Part shown: positions 16,986 through 26,600 of the stretch, one piece after another
Position numbering within the stretch: the first letter of the stretch is position 1
How the letters are laid out: each line of letters starts with the position of its first letter
Notes under the pieces: model-generated
Seen by the model: the letters and a program-made list of their open reading frames with translations, nothing else
What the model was told of the DNA's origin: nothing
The model's database searches: none
Origin: Pseudochryseolinea flava
GTDB lineage: Bacteria > Bacteroidota > Bacteroidia > Cytophagales > Cyclobacteriaceae
DNA length: 64,000 bases
Assembly: GCF_003286915.1 (NCBI RefSeq)
Contig: NZ_QMFY01000005.1
Location: forward strand, 62,001 to 126,000
Direction of reading: 5' to 3'
Translations under genes and position numbers: made by a program

Positions 16986-19454
16986 ATGAATTTGAAACGG
17001 AAAACGCTGTATATCTTAATCGCGATCGGAGCGCTTGTAACGCGTCATGAAGTCAATGGACAGATGCATTCGCGGCTCAATAGCGGATGGGAATTTTTGA
17101 GAAGTGACCTCGGCGGAATTTGGGAGTCGGTTAGACCTGTTGGAAAAGGTAATCCTGAAAGCGTTCCCTTATGGACGAAAGTAAATTTACCACACTGCTA
17201 CAATGCAATGGATGCTGTAGACCCTGATGTGAACTACTATCAAGGACCGGCTTGGTACCGCACCCAGATTAAAATCGATAATCCCTATCGCGATGGTAGA
17301 ACGATTTTACATTTCGAAGGTGCTGGTCAGAAAACATCGGTTTACGTCTACACAACAAAAGTAGCGGAACATGTTGGTGGCTATGATGAATGGACTGCGG
17401 ACATCACCGATGCAGTTGCAGCTTTTAAGAAACTTGAGGTATATGAGAAACAATTTAAGGGCGAGGTACCAATTTCTATTCGCACAGATAATAGTCGCGA
17501 CCTCGAGATGATTCCATCGAGCCTTTCTGATTTCAATGTTTACGGCGGTATTTACAGATATCTGAATTTAGTGTACAAACCAGCCGTTGCTGCGGAGTCT
17601 ATTTTCATCACACCGTCTGTCGAAGGAAAAATCGGCAGAATAAAAGTGGAGGGAATCATCCATCACTCGTCCACGATTAACAAAGCGCAAGTTACGATAA
17701 CTGTTTTAGACCCCGGCGGAAAAAAGGTGCTCGATAAAATCCAGACGCTTTCTAATTTAAAGAATGATAGAATACATCTTGGTGATTTCACAATCAAGTC
17801 TCCAATGCTGTGGTCAACCGATAAGCCGCTACGCTATACACTACAAATTGTGCTAAACGTTGATGATATTAAGTCAGAAGTAGCGCAAACATTTGGTTTT
17901 AGAAGTTTTGAATTTGTCGAACAAGGACCGTTCAAGTTAAATGGACAACGACTTTTATTAAGAGGTACACATCGACATGAAGATCATGCCTTAACAGCTG
18001 CGGCGATGACGGACGCTATGATGCGGCAAGAAATGATCATGATGAAGGAGATGGGCGTAAACTTTATCAGGCTCGGGCACTATCAACAGTCGCGAACGAT
18101 ACTCGACCTTTGCGATAGCCTTGGTATTCTCGTGTGGGAGGAGATTCCATGGTGCCGCGGCGGATTGGGTGGCGAAATCTATCAGGAGCAGGCCAAGCGA
18201 ATGCTGACAAATATGATTGAACAACACTATAACCATCCGTCAATTATTATCTGGGGACTTGGAAACGAGAACGATTGGCCGGGAGATTTTTCTGTATTCG
18301 ACAAGGAGGCGATCAGGGCATTCATGAAAATATTAAATGACCTTTCTCATACATTAGATCCCACGCGCAAGACCGCTATTCGTCGTTGCGATTTTTGTAA
18401 AGATATCGTCGATGTTTACTCACCTTCAATTTGGGCCGGGTGGTATCGTGGAATTTATACAGAGTACAAAGAATCTTCTCTTGCAGAATATAAAAAGGTA
18501 AAACATTTTCTACACGTTGAGTGGGGCGGCGATAGTCATGCCGGAAGACATTCCGAAAGTCCTGATCGTGCTTTGAATAAGATTGTTACAGGAAAAGGAA
18601 CGGATGAACGTTCTGGCGATGCGTCCCTTTTCGGTGGATCTGCACGCGTATCGAAAGATGGTGATTGGAGTGAATCATACATCTGCAATTTGATTGATTG
18701 GCACTTAAAAGAACAAGAGACGATGCCATGGTTGACGGGAACTGCCTATTGGCCCTTCAAAGATTTTTCAACGCCGGTTCGTCCTGATAATCCTGTTCCT
18801 TACGTAAATCAAAAAGGTGTTGTGCAAAGAGACTTTGAGAAGAAGGAATCTTACTATGTTTTTCAATCATATTGGGCAACCAAGCCGATGGTTCACATTT
18901 ATGGCCACTCATGGCCCGTGCGTTGGGGTGATGAAAACGAAGAGAAAATGATGAAGGTGTATTCCAACTGCGACGAAGTGGAGCTGTGGTTAAACGGAAA
19001 AAGTTTAGGTAAAAAGAAACGCAGCAGTCAAGATTTTCCTGCAGCAGGTTTACGCTGGTCTTCTGTGTTTGTGAAAGGGAAGAACACGCTTTTGGTGGTA
19101 GGAAGAAAAGGTAAAGACATCGTGCGTGATGAGTTGAGCTTTATGTACCAAACAGAACAATGGCAACAGCCGGCGAAGTTGTCGATGAAGATTGTTGAAA
19201 GAAATGAAAATCTCGCTACAGTTGAAGTGACGGTGTTGGATAAAAATAATATCCAGTGTTTGGATGCATCGAACTGGATTCGTTTTAGCCTTGCTGGCGA
19301 TGGTACGTTAATCGATAATTTGGGAACATCGGATGGCGCGCGACTCGTGCAAGCATACAATGGGCGTGCAACGATATCCGTGAAGTTAAAAAACAAATCG
19401 GCCGTGGGAGCTTTTTCTGAAGGTCTAGCGACGGCGTTATTATCAATCGAATAG
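16986..19454 (+). CDS. GH2-family glycoside hydrolase, candidate beta-glucuronidase
   Basis: An 822-residue secreted enzyme with signal peptide (ending EVNGQ), a GH2 sugar-binding domain (about 30-200), an Ig-like domain (about 210-300), a TIM barrel (about 300-590) and C-terminal beta-sandwiches. The barrel includes RLGHYQQ, WEEIPW, IIWGLGNENDW with acid/base E428, and HVEWGGDSHAGRHSE with the nucleophile most likely E512. It removes terminal sugars from oligosaccharides in the periplasm. GH2 covers beta-galactosidase, mannosidase, glucuronidase and galacturonidase. The surroundings favour a uronic acid or a neutral branch sugar, and the exact specificity cannot be read. It begins two bases after the lyase stop and is the last gene of this operon. 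Confidence 0.9.
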   Translation: MNLKRKTLYILIAIGALVTRHEVNGQMHSRLNSGWEFLRSDLGGIWESVRPVGKGNPESVPLWTKVNLPHCYNAMDAVDPDVNYYQGPAWYRTQIKIDNPYRDGRTILHFEGAGQKTSVYVYTTKVAEHVGGYDEWTADITDAVAAFKKLEVYEKQFKGEVPISIRTDNSRDLEMIPSSLSDFNVYGGIYRYLNLVYKPAVAAESIFITPSVEGKIGRIKVEGIIHHSSTINKAQVTITVLDPGGKKVLDKIQTLSNLKNDRIHLGDFTIKSPMLWSTDKPLRYTLQIVLNVDDIKSEVAQTFGFRSFEFVEQGPFKLNGQRLLLRGTHRHEDHALTAAAMTDAMMRQEMIMMKEMGVNFIRLGHYQQSRTILDLCDSLGILVWEEIPWCRGGLGGEIYQEQAKRMLTNMIEQHYNHPSIIIWGLGNENDWPGDFSVFDKEAIRAFMKILNDLSHTLDPTRKTAIRRCDFCKDIVDVYSPSIWAGWYRGIYTEYKESSLAEYKKVKHFLHVEWGGDSHAGRHSESPDRALNKIVTGKGTDERSGDASLFGGSARVSKDGDWSESYICNLIDWHLKEQETMPWLTGTAYWPFKDFSTPVRPDNPVPYVNQKGVVQRDFEKKESYYVFQSYWATKPMVHIYGHSWPVRWGDENEEKMMKVYSNCDEVELWLNGKSLGKKKRSSQDFPAAGLRWSSVFVKGKNTLLVVGRKGKDIVRDELSFMYQTEQWQQPAKLSMKIVERNENLATVEVTVLDKNNIQCLDASNWIRFSLAGDGTLIDNLGTSDGARLVQAYNGRATISVKLKNKSAVGAFSEGLATALLSIE

Positions 19455-19549
19455 GCGTTCCCTTCTTCAACATTCAATTTCACTAACTCAAACAACCCCT
19501 TCGCTAAGAGGCGCTGTTCTCCTCATTGATCCACATGTACTTTCGGATC

Positions 19550-20215
19550 ATGAGAGCAGCAAAATTATTTCCTGTCTTGGTAGCGTTGGCGTTCTGGACT
19601 CCAGTTGCATTTTTGTCTGTTCTCTTGGCGCACAATGCCATGTTATATTTCACACATGGTGGTGATTATGGCCTTGTGATTGAAAAGGTTGTGGCGAAAA
19701 GAGACGTGCTCTGGCACATCTCTTTGTATGTGCACCTGATCACCGGAACGGTTTGCCTGTTGACGCCACTCTTCTTGTTTGCTAAAAGATTTTTTCGAAA
19801 CGGAATTGGGATACACCAATACGTTGGAAAACTTTACGTATGGATAACCTTGATATTTGTTTGTCCAACGGGATTGTACCTAGCCCTTTATGCTAAGGGC
19901 GGGCTCGTCACGCAAGTCGGTTTTGTTGTCCAAGATTTTCTCGTCGGTTACTATTCTTATGTTGGATATAGATCAATCCGTCAACGCGACAAAGCGCTCC
20001 ATTTTGAAAACATGATTCGCTCATATGCGATGGTTGCCGTGGTGTTGTCCTTTCGATTGTTTCATGTGATTTTCTTTGTTCTCAGTGTGTCGTATGAAAC
20101 GAACTACGCTATCTCGCAATGGCTCGGAATTGTTTTTAATCTGCTCTTCGCGGAGATCGTCATATTATTCATTCAATCAAAACAATTAAAAGTAAAACGT
20201 TATGAAACCGCTTAG
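19550..20215 (+). CDS. DUF2306-like integral membrane protein
   Basis: I use the ATG at 19550; ATG 19535 and TTG 19526 are in-frame alternatives. About six hydrophobic helices are visible (for example FPVLVALAFWTPVAFLSVLL, WHISLYVHLITGTVCLLTPL, YAMVAVVLSFRLFHVIFFVL). Conserved features include IGIHQYVGKLYVW and the histidine-containing helices typical of DUF2306 (PF10067) proteins, whose function is unknown. The two His-containing segments might bind haem, but this is a guess. Its last 14 bases overlap the next gene, so the two are co-translated. Confidence 0.75.
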   Translation: MRAAKLFPVLVALAFWTPVAFLSVLLAHNAMLYFTHGGDYGLVIEKVVAKRDVLWHISLYVHLITGTVCLLTPLFLFAKRFFRNGIGIHQYVGKLYVWITLIFVCPTGLYLALYAKGGLVTQVGFVVQDFLVGYYSYVGYRSIRQRDKALHFENMIRSYAMVAVVLSFRLFHVIFFVLSVSYETNYAISQWLGIVFNLLFAEIVILFIQSKQLKVKRYETA

Positions 20216-20558
20216 TAAAATCGCAATGCTTGCAGCTATTTGTACTTGCATTGTTGCCTTCTGGCTAGTGCCGCATACCAACGAAGCTGCTGATAAGGAT
20301 TATGTGCGCATTTATGAAGACACTGACGCACAACCCGTGTCGTTTGTTGTTCAGGATACTTCAAAGGTGAAAAAGAAGAAGTATAAGCAGGAAAAAATCA
20401 AACACAATGAAAAGCTCAGCAAAGTGAACGGCAAGATGTTTAGTCGCGTGATGCAGTTTGAAGAAGTACCTGCAGATTCAACGACTGTTCAAATAGTAGA
20501 GGAGGATAAAGTAGAAAAACCGGTGCAATCGGAAACAAAAATGGCGAAGAAGAATTAG
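20202..20558 (+). CDS. Hypothetical small envelope protein with lysine-rich tail
   Basis: 118 residues with an N-terminal hydrophobic segment (MLAAICTCIVAFWLV, about 9-23) that could be a signal peptide or anchor. The rest is polar: acidic stretches, a lysine-rich part (KVKKKKYKQEKIKHNEK) and repeated V/E/K runs. No domain is recognised. The start overlaps the end of the DUF2306 gene by 14 bases, so co-expression is likely, and a strong hairpin follows the stop. Confidence 0.65.
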   Translation: MKPLSKIAMLAAICTCIVAFWLVPHTNEAADKDYVRIYEDTDAQPVSFVVQDTSKVKKKKYKQEKIKHNEKLSKVNGKMFSRVMQFEEVPADSTTVQIVEEDKVEKPVQSETKMAKKN

Positions 20559-20571
20559 GAGCAGGTTGAAG

Positions 20572-20598
20572 GTAGGGCGAACGTTATCGTTGCCCTAC
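20572..20598. terminator. Hairpin terminator between convergent genes
   Basis: GTAGGGC (20572-20578) pairs with GCCCTAC (20592-20598), and AACG/CGTT extends the stem with one bulge. On the plus strand GCTTTTAT follows. It separates the DUF2306 operon from the convergent response-regulator gene. Confidence 0.7.
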
Positions 20599-20605
20599 GC
20601 TTTTA

Positions 20606-21004
20606 TCAATTATTGTTGATGAGTGCAGCATCAATGATTTCGCGGAGGTTATGAAATGATAGGGGCTTTGCATAAAAGCCTTTTACAGCTTTATACTGTT
20701 TGGATTTTTCAACATCTTTTCGGTCGCGTGAACTACTCACAATCACGATCGGCGTATCAAGGTTCATCGGTTCAAGGGCATCAAGAAAATCCCAGCCACT
20801 CATGTAGGGCATGTTGATGTCGAGAAGAATGAGGTCGGTTTCGAATTTGTTTTCTTCGATCAATTTTAATACGGTCATCGCGTCGCCGTATACGGCAGTG
20901 TCGATACCGCCGATTTTTTTTGCGATCGTTTGGAAGATGAAGTGTACGACTTCCTCATCGTCGATCATGGTTACTAACAAGTTGGTGGTTTTTGCGTCGG
21001 TCAT
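20606..21004 (-). CDS. Single-domain response regulator (CheY-like receiver)
   Basis: 132 residues made of a receiver domain only. The acidic pocket is in VTMIDDEEVVHF (about 12-23), the phosphoacceptor Asp is in LILLDINMPYMSGWDFLDAL, and the conserved Lys lies in FYAKPLS, with an S/T switch in VIVSSSRD. It receives phosphate from a histidine kinase and passes the signal by protein contact, since there is no output domain. No kinase gene is adjacent, so it is an orphan. It is read toward a shared terminator and stands alone. Confidence 0.93.
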   Translation of the reverse strand: MTDAKTTNLLVTMIDDEEVVHFIFQTIAKKIGGIDTAVYGDAMTVLKLIEENKFETDLILLDINMPYMSGWDFLDALEPMNLDTPIVIVSSSRDRKDVEKSKQYKAVKGFYAKPLSFHNLREIIDAALINNN

Positions 21005-21058
21005 TATCTATCGTTGTTTTGCTATCGTTAATTGCTATCGGTTTGTTTGTTAGTCGAC

Positions 21059-21508
21059 CTACTGTCGATTGCCAACAAGGTTGTTCCAATCTTGCCAGCG
21101 CATGCCCATACGTTGCTTCAACTTCTCATAGTTGTCCCACGTGTCACTCACGTGATATATACTCGGCAAAGATTGTACTAGTATTTGATTGTAATCTGCA
21201 TGATAGAGTCCACCTGCGTAATAGTAATACGTAAACATGTTACCAGGCTTGTTGAAAAATTGATGATCAAGATATCCTTCCCAAATTTCGCTTAGAATCG
21301 TGCACGAAATTTCGCGACGCTTAAAACGGAAAATTTGATTCGATGCTTCGTCTTCGAAATATTCTGAATAGAGGTCCATATCGATAACCCATCCCAGGTA
21401 CATACCGATGTGCACATACGCTTGCTCGATCGGGAGATTTTCGGGAAAGTTGCCAAGGAAATGTTGTTTGGCATTATCATAAATGGTTTTCTTAGCCGCT
21501 ACAGTCAT
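21059..21508 (-). CDS. Conserved hypothetical protein, DUF7832-like
   Basis: A 149-residue soluble protein with no signal peptide. The arrangement NFPENLPIEQAYVHIGMYLGWVIDMDLYS and later acidic and aromatic segments (YYYYAGGLYHADYNQILVQ) resembles a family of small bacterial proteins sometimes placed beside toxin-immunity or SMI1/KNR4-like genes. I have no function to assign. It lies 55 bases upstream of the response regulator on the same strand, so they could share a transcript. Confidence 0.7.
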   Translation of the reverse strand: MTVAAKKTIYDNAKQHFLGNFPENLPIEQAYVHIGMYLGWVIDMDLYSEYFEDEASNQIFRFKRREISCTILSEIWEGYLDHQFFNKPGNMFTYYYYAGGLYHADYNQILVQSLPSIYHVSDTWDNYEKLKQRMGMRWQDWNNLVGNRQ

Positions 21509-21551
21509 ATCACTTTTTTTAGGTTTAGGAAGCTAACAAGTTAATCCTAAT

Positions 21552-21779
21552 TTATTTCGTCTTCTTTTTTTTCTGTTGACCCGGAGCGTACGGTTTTGCC
21601 GATTTACTTCCAGTCGTTTTCTTAATTTGACCCGGCGCCGTCTGCTTTTTTATTTGGCCAGGAGGTGGCGTTTTCTTGGCCGGAACAATCACTGTTTTTT
21701 TTGAGCACGCTGTCAATGCTAGCAGCAAAATCAACACAAAGGATACCGCGATCTTTGTCCTTCTTCTTAACAATTTCAT
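21552..21779 (-). CDS. Small PGQ-rich lipoprotein
   Basis: 75 residues: a positively charged start, a hydrophobic signal and lipobox LTAC (Cys 25), then a basic, proline-rich tail with repeated PPGQIKK/APGQIKK/APGQQKK units. Proteins of this kind are common in Bacteroidota and have been mislabelled as quinol oxidase subunits in databases; the sequence shows nothing of that kind. It is probably an inner- or outer-membrane lipoprotein of unknown role. It lies 44 bases downstream of the DUF7832-like gene's start on the same strand. Confidence 0.75.
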   Translation of the reverse strand: MKLLRRRTKIAVSFVLILLLALTACSKKTVIVPAKKTPPPGQIKKQTAPGQIKKTTGSKSAKPYAPGQQKKKKTK

Positions 21780-21785
21780 GTCTAA

Positions 21786-21818
21786 TAAAGTGTCTTCGTC
21801 TATTATTAAAGCACTTTA
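21786..21818. promoter_or_regulatory. Inverted repeat between divergent lipoprotein and sigma genes
   Basis: TAAAGTG (21786-21792) and CACTTTA (21812-21818) form a 7-bp inverted repeat 19 bases apart, immediately upstream of the PGQ-rich lipoprotein start and about 100 bases before the ECF sigma gene. It may be a protein-binding site for one or both divergent promoters. Confidence 0.3.
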
Positions 21819-21920
21819 CCTGCTATTTACCCCTAAGCCGATGACAGAAATTCTGATATTTTCTAACATTCCAAATCTATTTTCTGTAAATCGTCATTTT
21901 TTAGAATATTTACCGGTACT

Positions 21921-22484
21921 ATGCAGAAAAACGGCAAGCAAGATTTTGAGGCTTTATTCAAAAATTATCACCGCCAACTCGTCAATCTTGCTTACAACCT
22001 GCTTCGTGACAAGGATCTGGCCAAAGATGTTGTACAAGAGGTTTTTTTGAAACTCTGGAAAAATAAAGATGAACTCCATTTCGGTGAACAGATTCATCAC
22101 TATCTCTTTCGTGCGACAGTACACACCGCAATGAATGCCATTCGCTTTCAAAAGAAAATTGTTCGAATCGACGACGACCCTGTAATCGATACGCTCACGG
22201 CAAGCGAACACCGCGACGATATTAGCTACACCGAATTGGAAGTTAATGTAAGAGAAGCCATCGATCGATTACCACCGAAATGTAAGACTATCTATTTGTT
22301 GAGTCGACACGAGGGATTAAAGTACCAGCAAATTGCCGATGTGCTCGAATTATCACTCAAAACCGTCGAAAACCAAATGGGAATAGCCTTGGAAAAGCTG
22401 CGACAAGACCTCAAACCTTTTCTAACGCCCAACCTTTTAGTAATCGCGTTGCTTATCGCTTTCGTGCTATGGACAATACTGTAA
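21921..22484 (+). CDS. ECF sigma factor with C-terminal hydrophobic tail
   Basis: 187 residues. Region 2 covers about 10-75 (FEALFKNYHRQLVNLAYNLL, AKDVVQEVFLKLW) and the region 4 helix-turn-helix covers about 110-165 (LPPKCKTIYLLSRHEG, YQQIADVLELSLKTVENQMG). After region 4 the protein ends in TPNLLVIALLIAFVLWTIL, a 17-18 residue hydrophobic run long enough to cross the membrane, which most ECF factors lack. The sigma factor may therefore be tethered to the inner membrane. The next gene encodes a membrane FecR-like anti-sigma factor, 67 bases away, so a sigma/anti-sigma pair sharing the membrane is likely. Confidence 0.9.
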   Translation: MQKNGKQDFEALFKNYHRQLVNLAYNLLRDKDLAKDVVQEVFLKLWKNKDELHFGEQIHHYLFRATVHTAMNAIRFQKKIVRIDDDPVIDTLTASEHRDDISYTELEVNVREAIDRLPPKCKTIYLLSRHEGLKYQQIADVLELSLKTVENQMGIALEKLRQDLKPFLTPNLLVIALLIAFVLWTIL

Positions 22485-22551
22485 AAAAAATTAAAGGCCT
22501 TTGGGGGGAACGCACGACCAACGTGCTATACCAATATACGGGATTAAATAA

Positions 22552-23601
22552 ATGAGCGCCGAGAAACCAAATTGGCATGTAGTAGCAGCATATCTCGCGG
22601 GAGAAATGTCTGCTGATGAGAAAATGAATTTTGAAGCTTGGATTAAAGCATCGAAGGAAAATGAACTGCTTTTCCGCGAGTCACAAATCTTATGGAAAAA
22701 TTCGGGCAAGCGAATTCAACTTGCGGATGTAGATACAGAAAATGAATGGCAGCGGCTTGAACAAAAAATGGTTTCACGTTCGTTCTTCCACGACAACCTG
22801 TGGATGAAAGTCGCCGCAGCGATCGCCCTCCTCGCTGTAGCTATTTACGGACTCATCGTACTCAATCTCAAAGACGATATTATCATTGCCAGCGGCGATC
22901 ACGTAGCTACCGTATATCTCCCTGATAGCACACGCGTGTGGTTGAATGTCAATAGCTCCTTGGTGTATGCCGATGACTTCGATCAGGAACACAGAAAGGT
23001 ACACCTTAAAGGTGAAGGCTATTTTGATGTGCGTCATGACAGCCTGCACAAGTTTGTAGTTACTACTGAAGATGCATCTATCGAAGTACTCGGAACCGCG
23101 TTTAATGTGCAAGAAGATTCTTCTACATTAACATTGTCCGTTGAAAAAGGAAAAGTTCTCTTGTTGCCTTCAGGTCAGAAAAAAGGAGAAGAGGTTGCTG
23201 CTCAGGAAATAATTTCACTGGTGAACAATGTAGTGATGCCGAAGAAAAAAGTTGATGGCGATTTTTCCATCTGGCGTAAAGTTCGGAATCCGCATTATGA
23301 GCTTGAAAAATCTCAACCTCAAAAGTTTCTTAACGTAAAGTTTTCATGGCGCAAGAATGCGATCAATCAATCTGTTGTTGAAGGCAATATTTTGAACACT
23401 GCATCTTTGGCCGAATATACAAACATCGACTTGGCGGTAACCTATTCTAATCTGAAAGGAAAAAGTAAAACCATCACTATTAAAATCGATGGTAAGATCG
23501 GAAACGGTGAAAAGTTGACATTCTCTAAAAAACTTTTTGACATCTTTAGAGATACACAGCATATGGAGGTCTCCGTTCGTGGAGCGGAAGTTGTGCAGTA
23601 A
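22552..23601 (+). CDS. FecR-like anti-sigma factor with atypical C-terminal domain
   Basis: A 349-residue inner-membrane protein: N-terminal anti-sigma domain (about 1-80, containing AAYLAGEMSADEKMNFEAW), one transmembrane helix (about 85-107, AAAIALLAVAIYGLIVL), and a periplasmic FecR domain (about 110-225: VYLPDSTRVWLNVNSSLVY, RKVHLKGEGYFDV, SIEVLGTAFNV). Instead of the usual DUF4974/STN domain, the C-terminal 120 residues contain VVEGNILNTASLAEYTNIDL and a beta-rich end resembling FxLYD-type beta-sandwiches. No SusC/FecA receptor is adjacent, so the signal source is not clear. It follows the membrane-tailed ECF sigma factor in an operon. Confidence 0.85.
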   Translation: MSAEKPNWHVVAAYLAGEMSADEKMNFEAWIKASKENELLFRESQILWKNSGKRIQLADVDTENEWQRLEQKMVSRSFFHDNLWMKVAAAIALLAVAIYGLIVLNLKDDIIIASGDHVATVYLPDSTRVWLNVNSSLVYADDFDQEHRKVHLKGEGYFDVRHDSLHKFVVTTEDASIEVLGTAFNVQEDSSTLTLSVEKGKVLLLPSGQKKGEEVAAQEIISLVNNVVMPKKKVDGDFSIWRKVRNPHYELEKSQPQKFLNVKFSWRKNAINQSVVEGNILNTASLAEYTNIDLAVTYSNLKGKSKTITIKIDGKIGNGEKLTFSKKLFDIFRDTQHMEVSVRGAEVVQ

Positions 23602-23610
23602 AAAAAGAAA

Positions 23611-23631
23611 GAGTGCCCTTTAAGAGCACTC
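23611..23631 (-). terminator. Rho-independent terminator of the alpha-amylase gene
   Basis: GAGTGC (23611-23616) pairs with GCACTC (23626-23631). On the minus strand the stem is followed directly by TTTCTTTTTTT, the typical T-run. It serves the amylase gene at 23667-27125 and may also stop the convergent fecR transcript. Confidence 0.85.
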
Positions 23632-23666
23632 GATCTATTCTAAAAAACCAAAAACAAAACGGTGGG

Positions 23667-26600
23667 CTAGTGGGCGATAATAATTTTTTGCGTCGTCATG
23701 ATGTCACGTCCGCGTAGTCTGTAGATGTACAAACCACTAGGCAATTGTTTCGTTTTTAATTCTACGATGTGTGAACCTGACTCGAGGCGTTCATTCACGG
23801 GTGTCGCTACGATTTCTCCACGTTCATTGTACACCGTTAAATTGATGTGCGTTTGTGACGGGAGATGGAAAGATATCAACACACGATCATCGGCTGGGTT
23901 AGGATAACTTTCACTACGATTCAATTCGGTGTTTATAATTTTTGATGTACTGCTACGCGCACCTGCAGACGATGACCATGTTCCACTATTATACCATCCT
24001 TCACCACATCGCGATAGATCGCCGGTTTGTGATGATCCGTTATTACTAAATACAATATTGGTACATGCTGCATTCGGGATGGTGTATTCGTACCATCCGT
24101 TTCCTTCCAACGTCATCGTTGCTCCTGGCCAGGTTGTCGAGGCTGTTCCTGCAGGCATTACATTCCAGTAATGAATCTTCGGTGCTGACCAAGTTGTCTT
24201 CAAGTGAATCCTCAAACCAAGGCGTGGATCGGTATCATACCATACGCCATCGGCAAACCAACCATTTTTATCTCTCGATAGATCGACCGTTTTTAAACTT
24301 GTAGAACCATTGCTGTTGAATATTAAATTAGTCCTGGTCATTGTTGCAGGAAATGTGAATTTGTACCAACCTCCGGTTCCGTCTGGAATCATATCCACAC
24401 CGGGCCAAGTTGTTGCCGTGACCGAGCCTGATGGCGATGCATTCCAATAATGAATTTTAACAGTGGTGCTCCAAGCGGAAGGTTTTCGGAAGTAGACTGT
24501 AAATCCATTGTATGTTCCGATGGTGTATTGGTGTGTTTGAATGTTCGATGCAAGGCTTTGGTTGTCGACTGCAAATACTTTCAAGGTTGTTGTTGAAATG
24601 ATGTTCAACGATGTAGAGCCTACTGCCTGCGTTGAATTGCTAGTAGGCGTCGTGCCGTCTAACGTGTAATAGATCGTCGGCGCTGTTTCACTATTATCTG
24701 TTGCTGTTATCGTAATACTCACGGCACTGTTTCCTGAATATGGACCTGCTGGCGATACATTCACAACGGGAGGTGTATTGGTCGCTTCAGGATTGCTATC
24801 ATACCACGCTCCACCTTTGTACCAGCCATTGGTATTCCGCGAAAGGTCTACTGTTTTGTTCGTGGTAGATCCAGTGTCGTTAAAGATCAAATTCGTGCTG
24901 GTAACATTCGGGAATGTGAAAGTGTGCCATCCACTTGCTTGATCATAGGTCATGTCAACGCCTGGCCAAGTCGTGCTACTTATTGCACCTGCTGGCGATG
25001 TGTTCCAATAATATACCTTGAGCGGGCCTGTCCATGACGCGGGCTTCTTGAAATATACTTTCAAACCGGTGATAGGGCCAATGGTGTACGCATTACTAGC
25101 AACGGCGGATTGTAAATTCTGTGCATCGATCGCGATTGCTTTTACTGTTGTACTCGTTGTTACAGTAAATGGTGTCGAATATAATGTACTCGATGTAGTG
25201 GGTGCGCTGCCGTTGGTCGTGTAGTAAATTTTGATCGGTGTATTTTGTCCGCTCGCGGCAAGTGTCACTTGTAATGGATTTTCATAGTTACCACCCGCGG
25301 GACTCATACTCACCAATGGATTGTTGGGATTGCCACTCCCTGGTTGAAAAAAACCAACACCATTTCCGCCAATGATACCAGGACCGTTCAACACGTAAAC
25401 TCCCGCCGACGAAGGCTGAACAGTGAAACTTAAATTACCATTACTAACTGCGATGGCATTTCCGGTCACAGCATCACGGTAGGTTCCATTTGTCAGTCCT
25501 GAAAAATTGAACGTTACTACGCCATCTTTAGCAAGCCCCACAGCGACTTCACTAATACCAGACTTGCGTACATAACCTACACCATTTCCGTTTGAAGTTC
25601 CTCCCCACGACCATGTGCCATTTTGTAACGCCGGAATCGCTTTACGCATGGCGTTAAGCTTCTTGATGTGTTGATAAATTTTGTGATTCGGCGCATTCGA
25701 AAATTCGTTGCCATAGTATGCACGCCCTGTAAGATCGAGCGATTGACTTATTCCTGCGGCATCGTGAATGTCGGCGTATGCACCTTTTTTGAATTGAACC
25801 TCGGTGCCATAGTATACCACTGGAATGCCGCGCCATGTGAACATAAAATTCATACACGCCGCAAGGTTTTCGGCGCTCCCTCCGAAGCGTTGGTTCCAAT
25901 CGTTGTTAGGACCGAAGTCGTGATTGTCGAGCCACGTGAGTAATGTAGATGGGTCACTATACAAATGATCGTAACGTGCTGCTGCTGTTACGCCAGAAAG
26001 ATTGCCACCGTCTTGAAATACATTGTGAAAAGTAGCCTCAGCATAAAAGTCAAGTACCGCCATACCCGAATTCGCCGATGATCCTACAGCACCGCGCCAC
26101 GTGTACCAATGCGGATTGATTTCCTCTACGGTGTGAAGCTCGTGTCGCTTCTGGGCAACTTCACCAAACACAAACAAATTCGGATTCGCTGCTTTGAATT
26201 TGTCAAGAAAATATAACGCATCTTCTTTGCTCATATGCTTCATCGTATCCCAACGAAATCCGTCAACACCCATGTTGATGAATGTAGTATATGCCGCTAC
26301 CAAATAGTCTCGAACAAATTGGCTACTGGTGTTGAGGTCGGGACAGTCGCCAGCCAGTGCGCGATCGTAAAGATTAACAATATCATCCCAACCTTGCGCA
26401 AATCCATTTCCTGAGTGATGAAACCAATTTGGATCGGAAGTGCTTACAAATGATTCTGTACATGGCCAATTGAAGTTGGCGAGGTTTGAATTATATGGCG
26501 CCGGAAGTTTGGCAATGTTGGCGCGACTCCAAATTTTTCCATCTTGTGGGTTTGGCGTAAGTCCGTCATATTCCCAGGACGCATTGTCTGGCGCATACCA

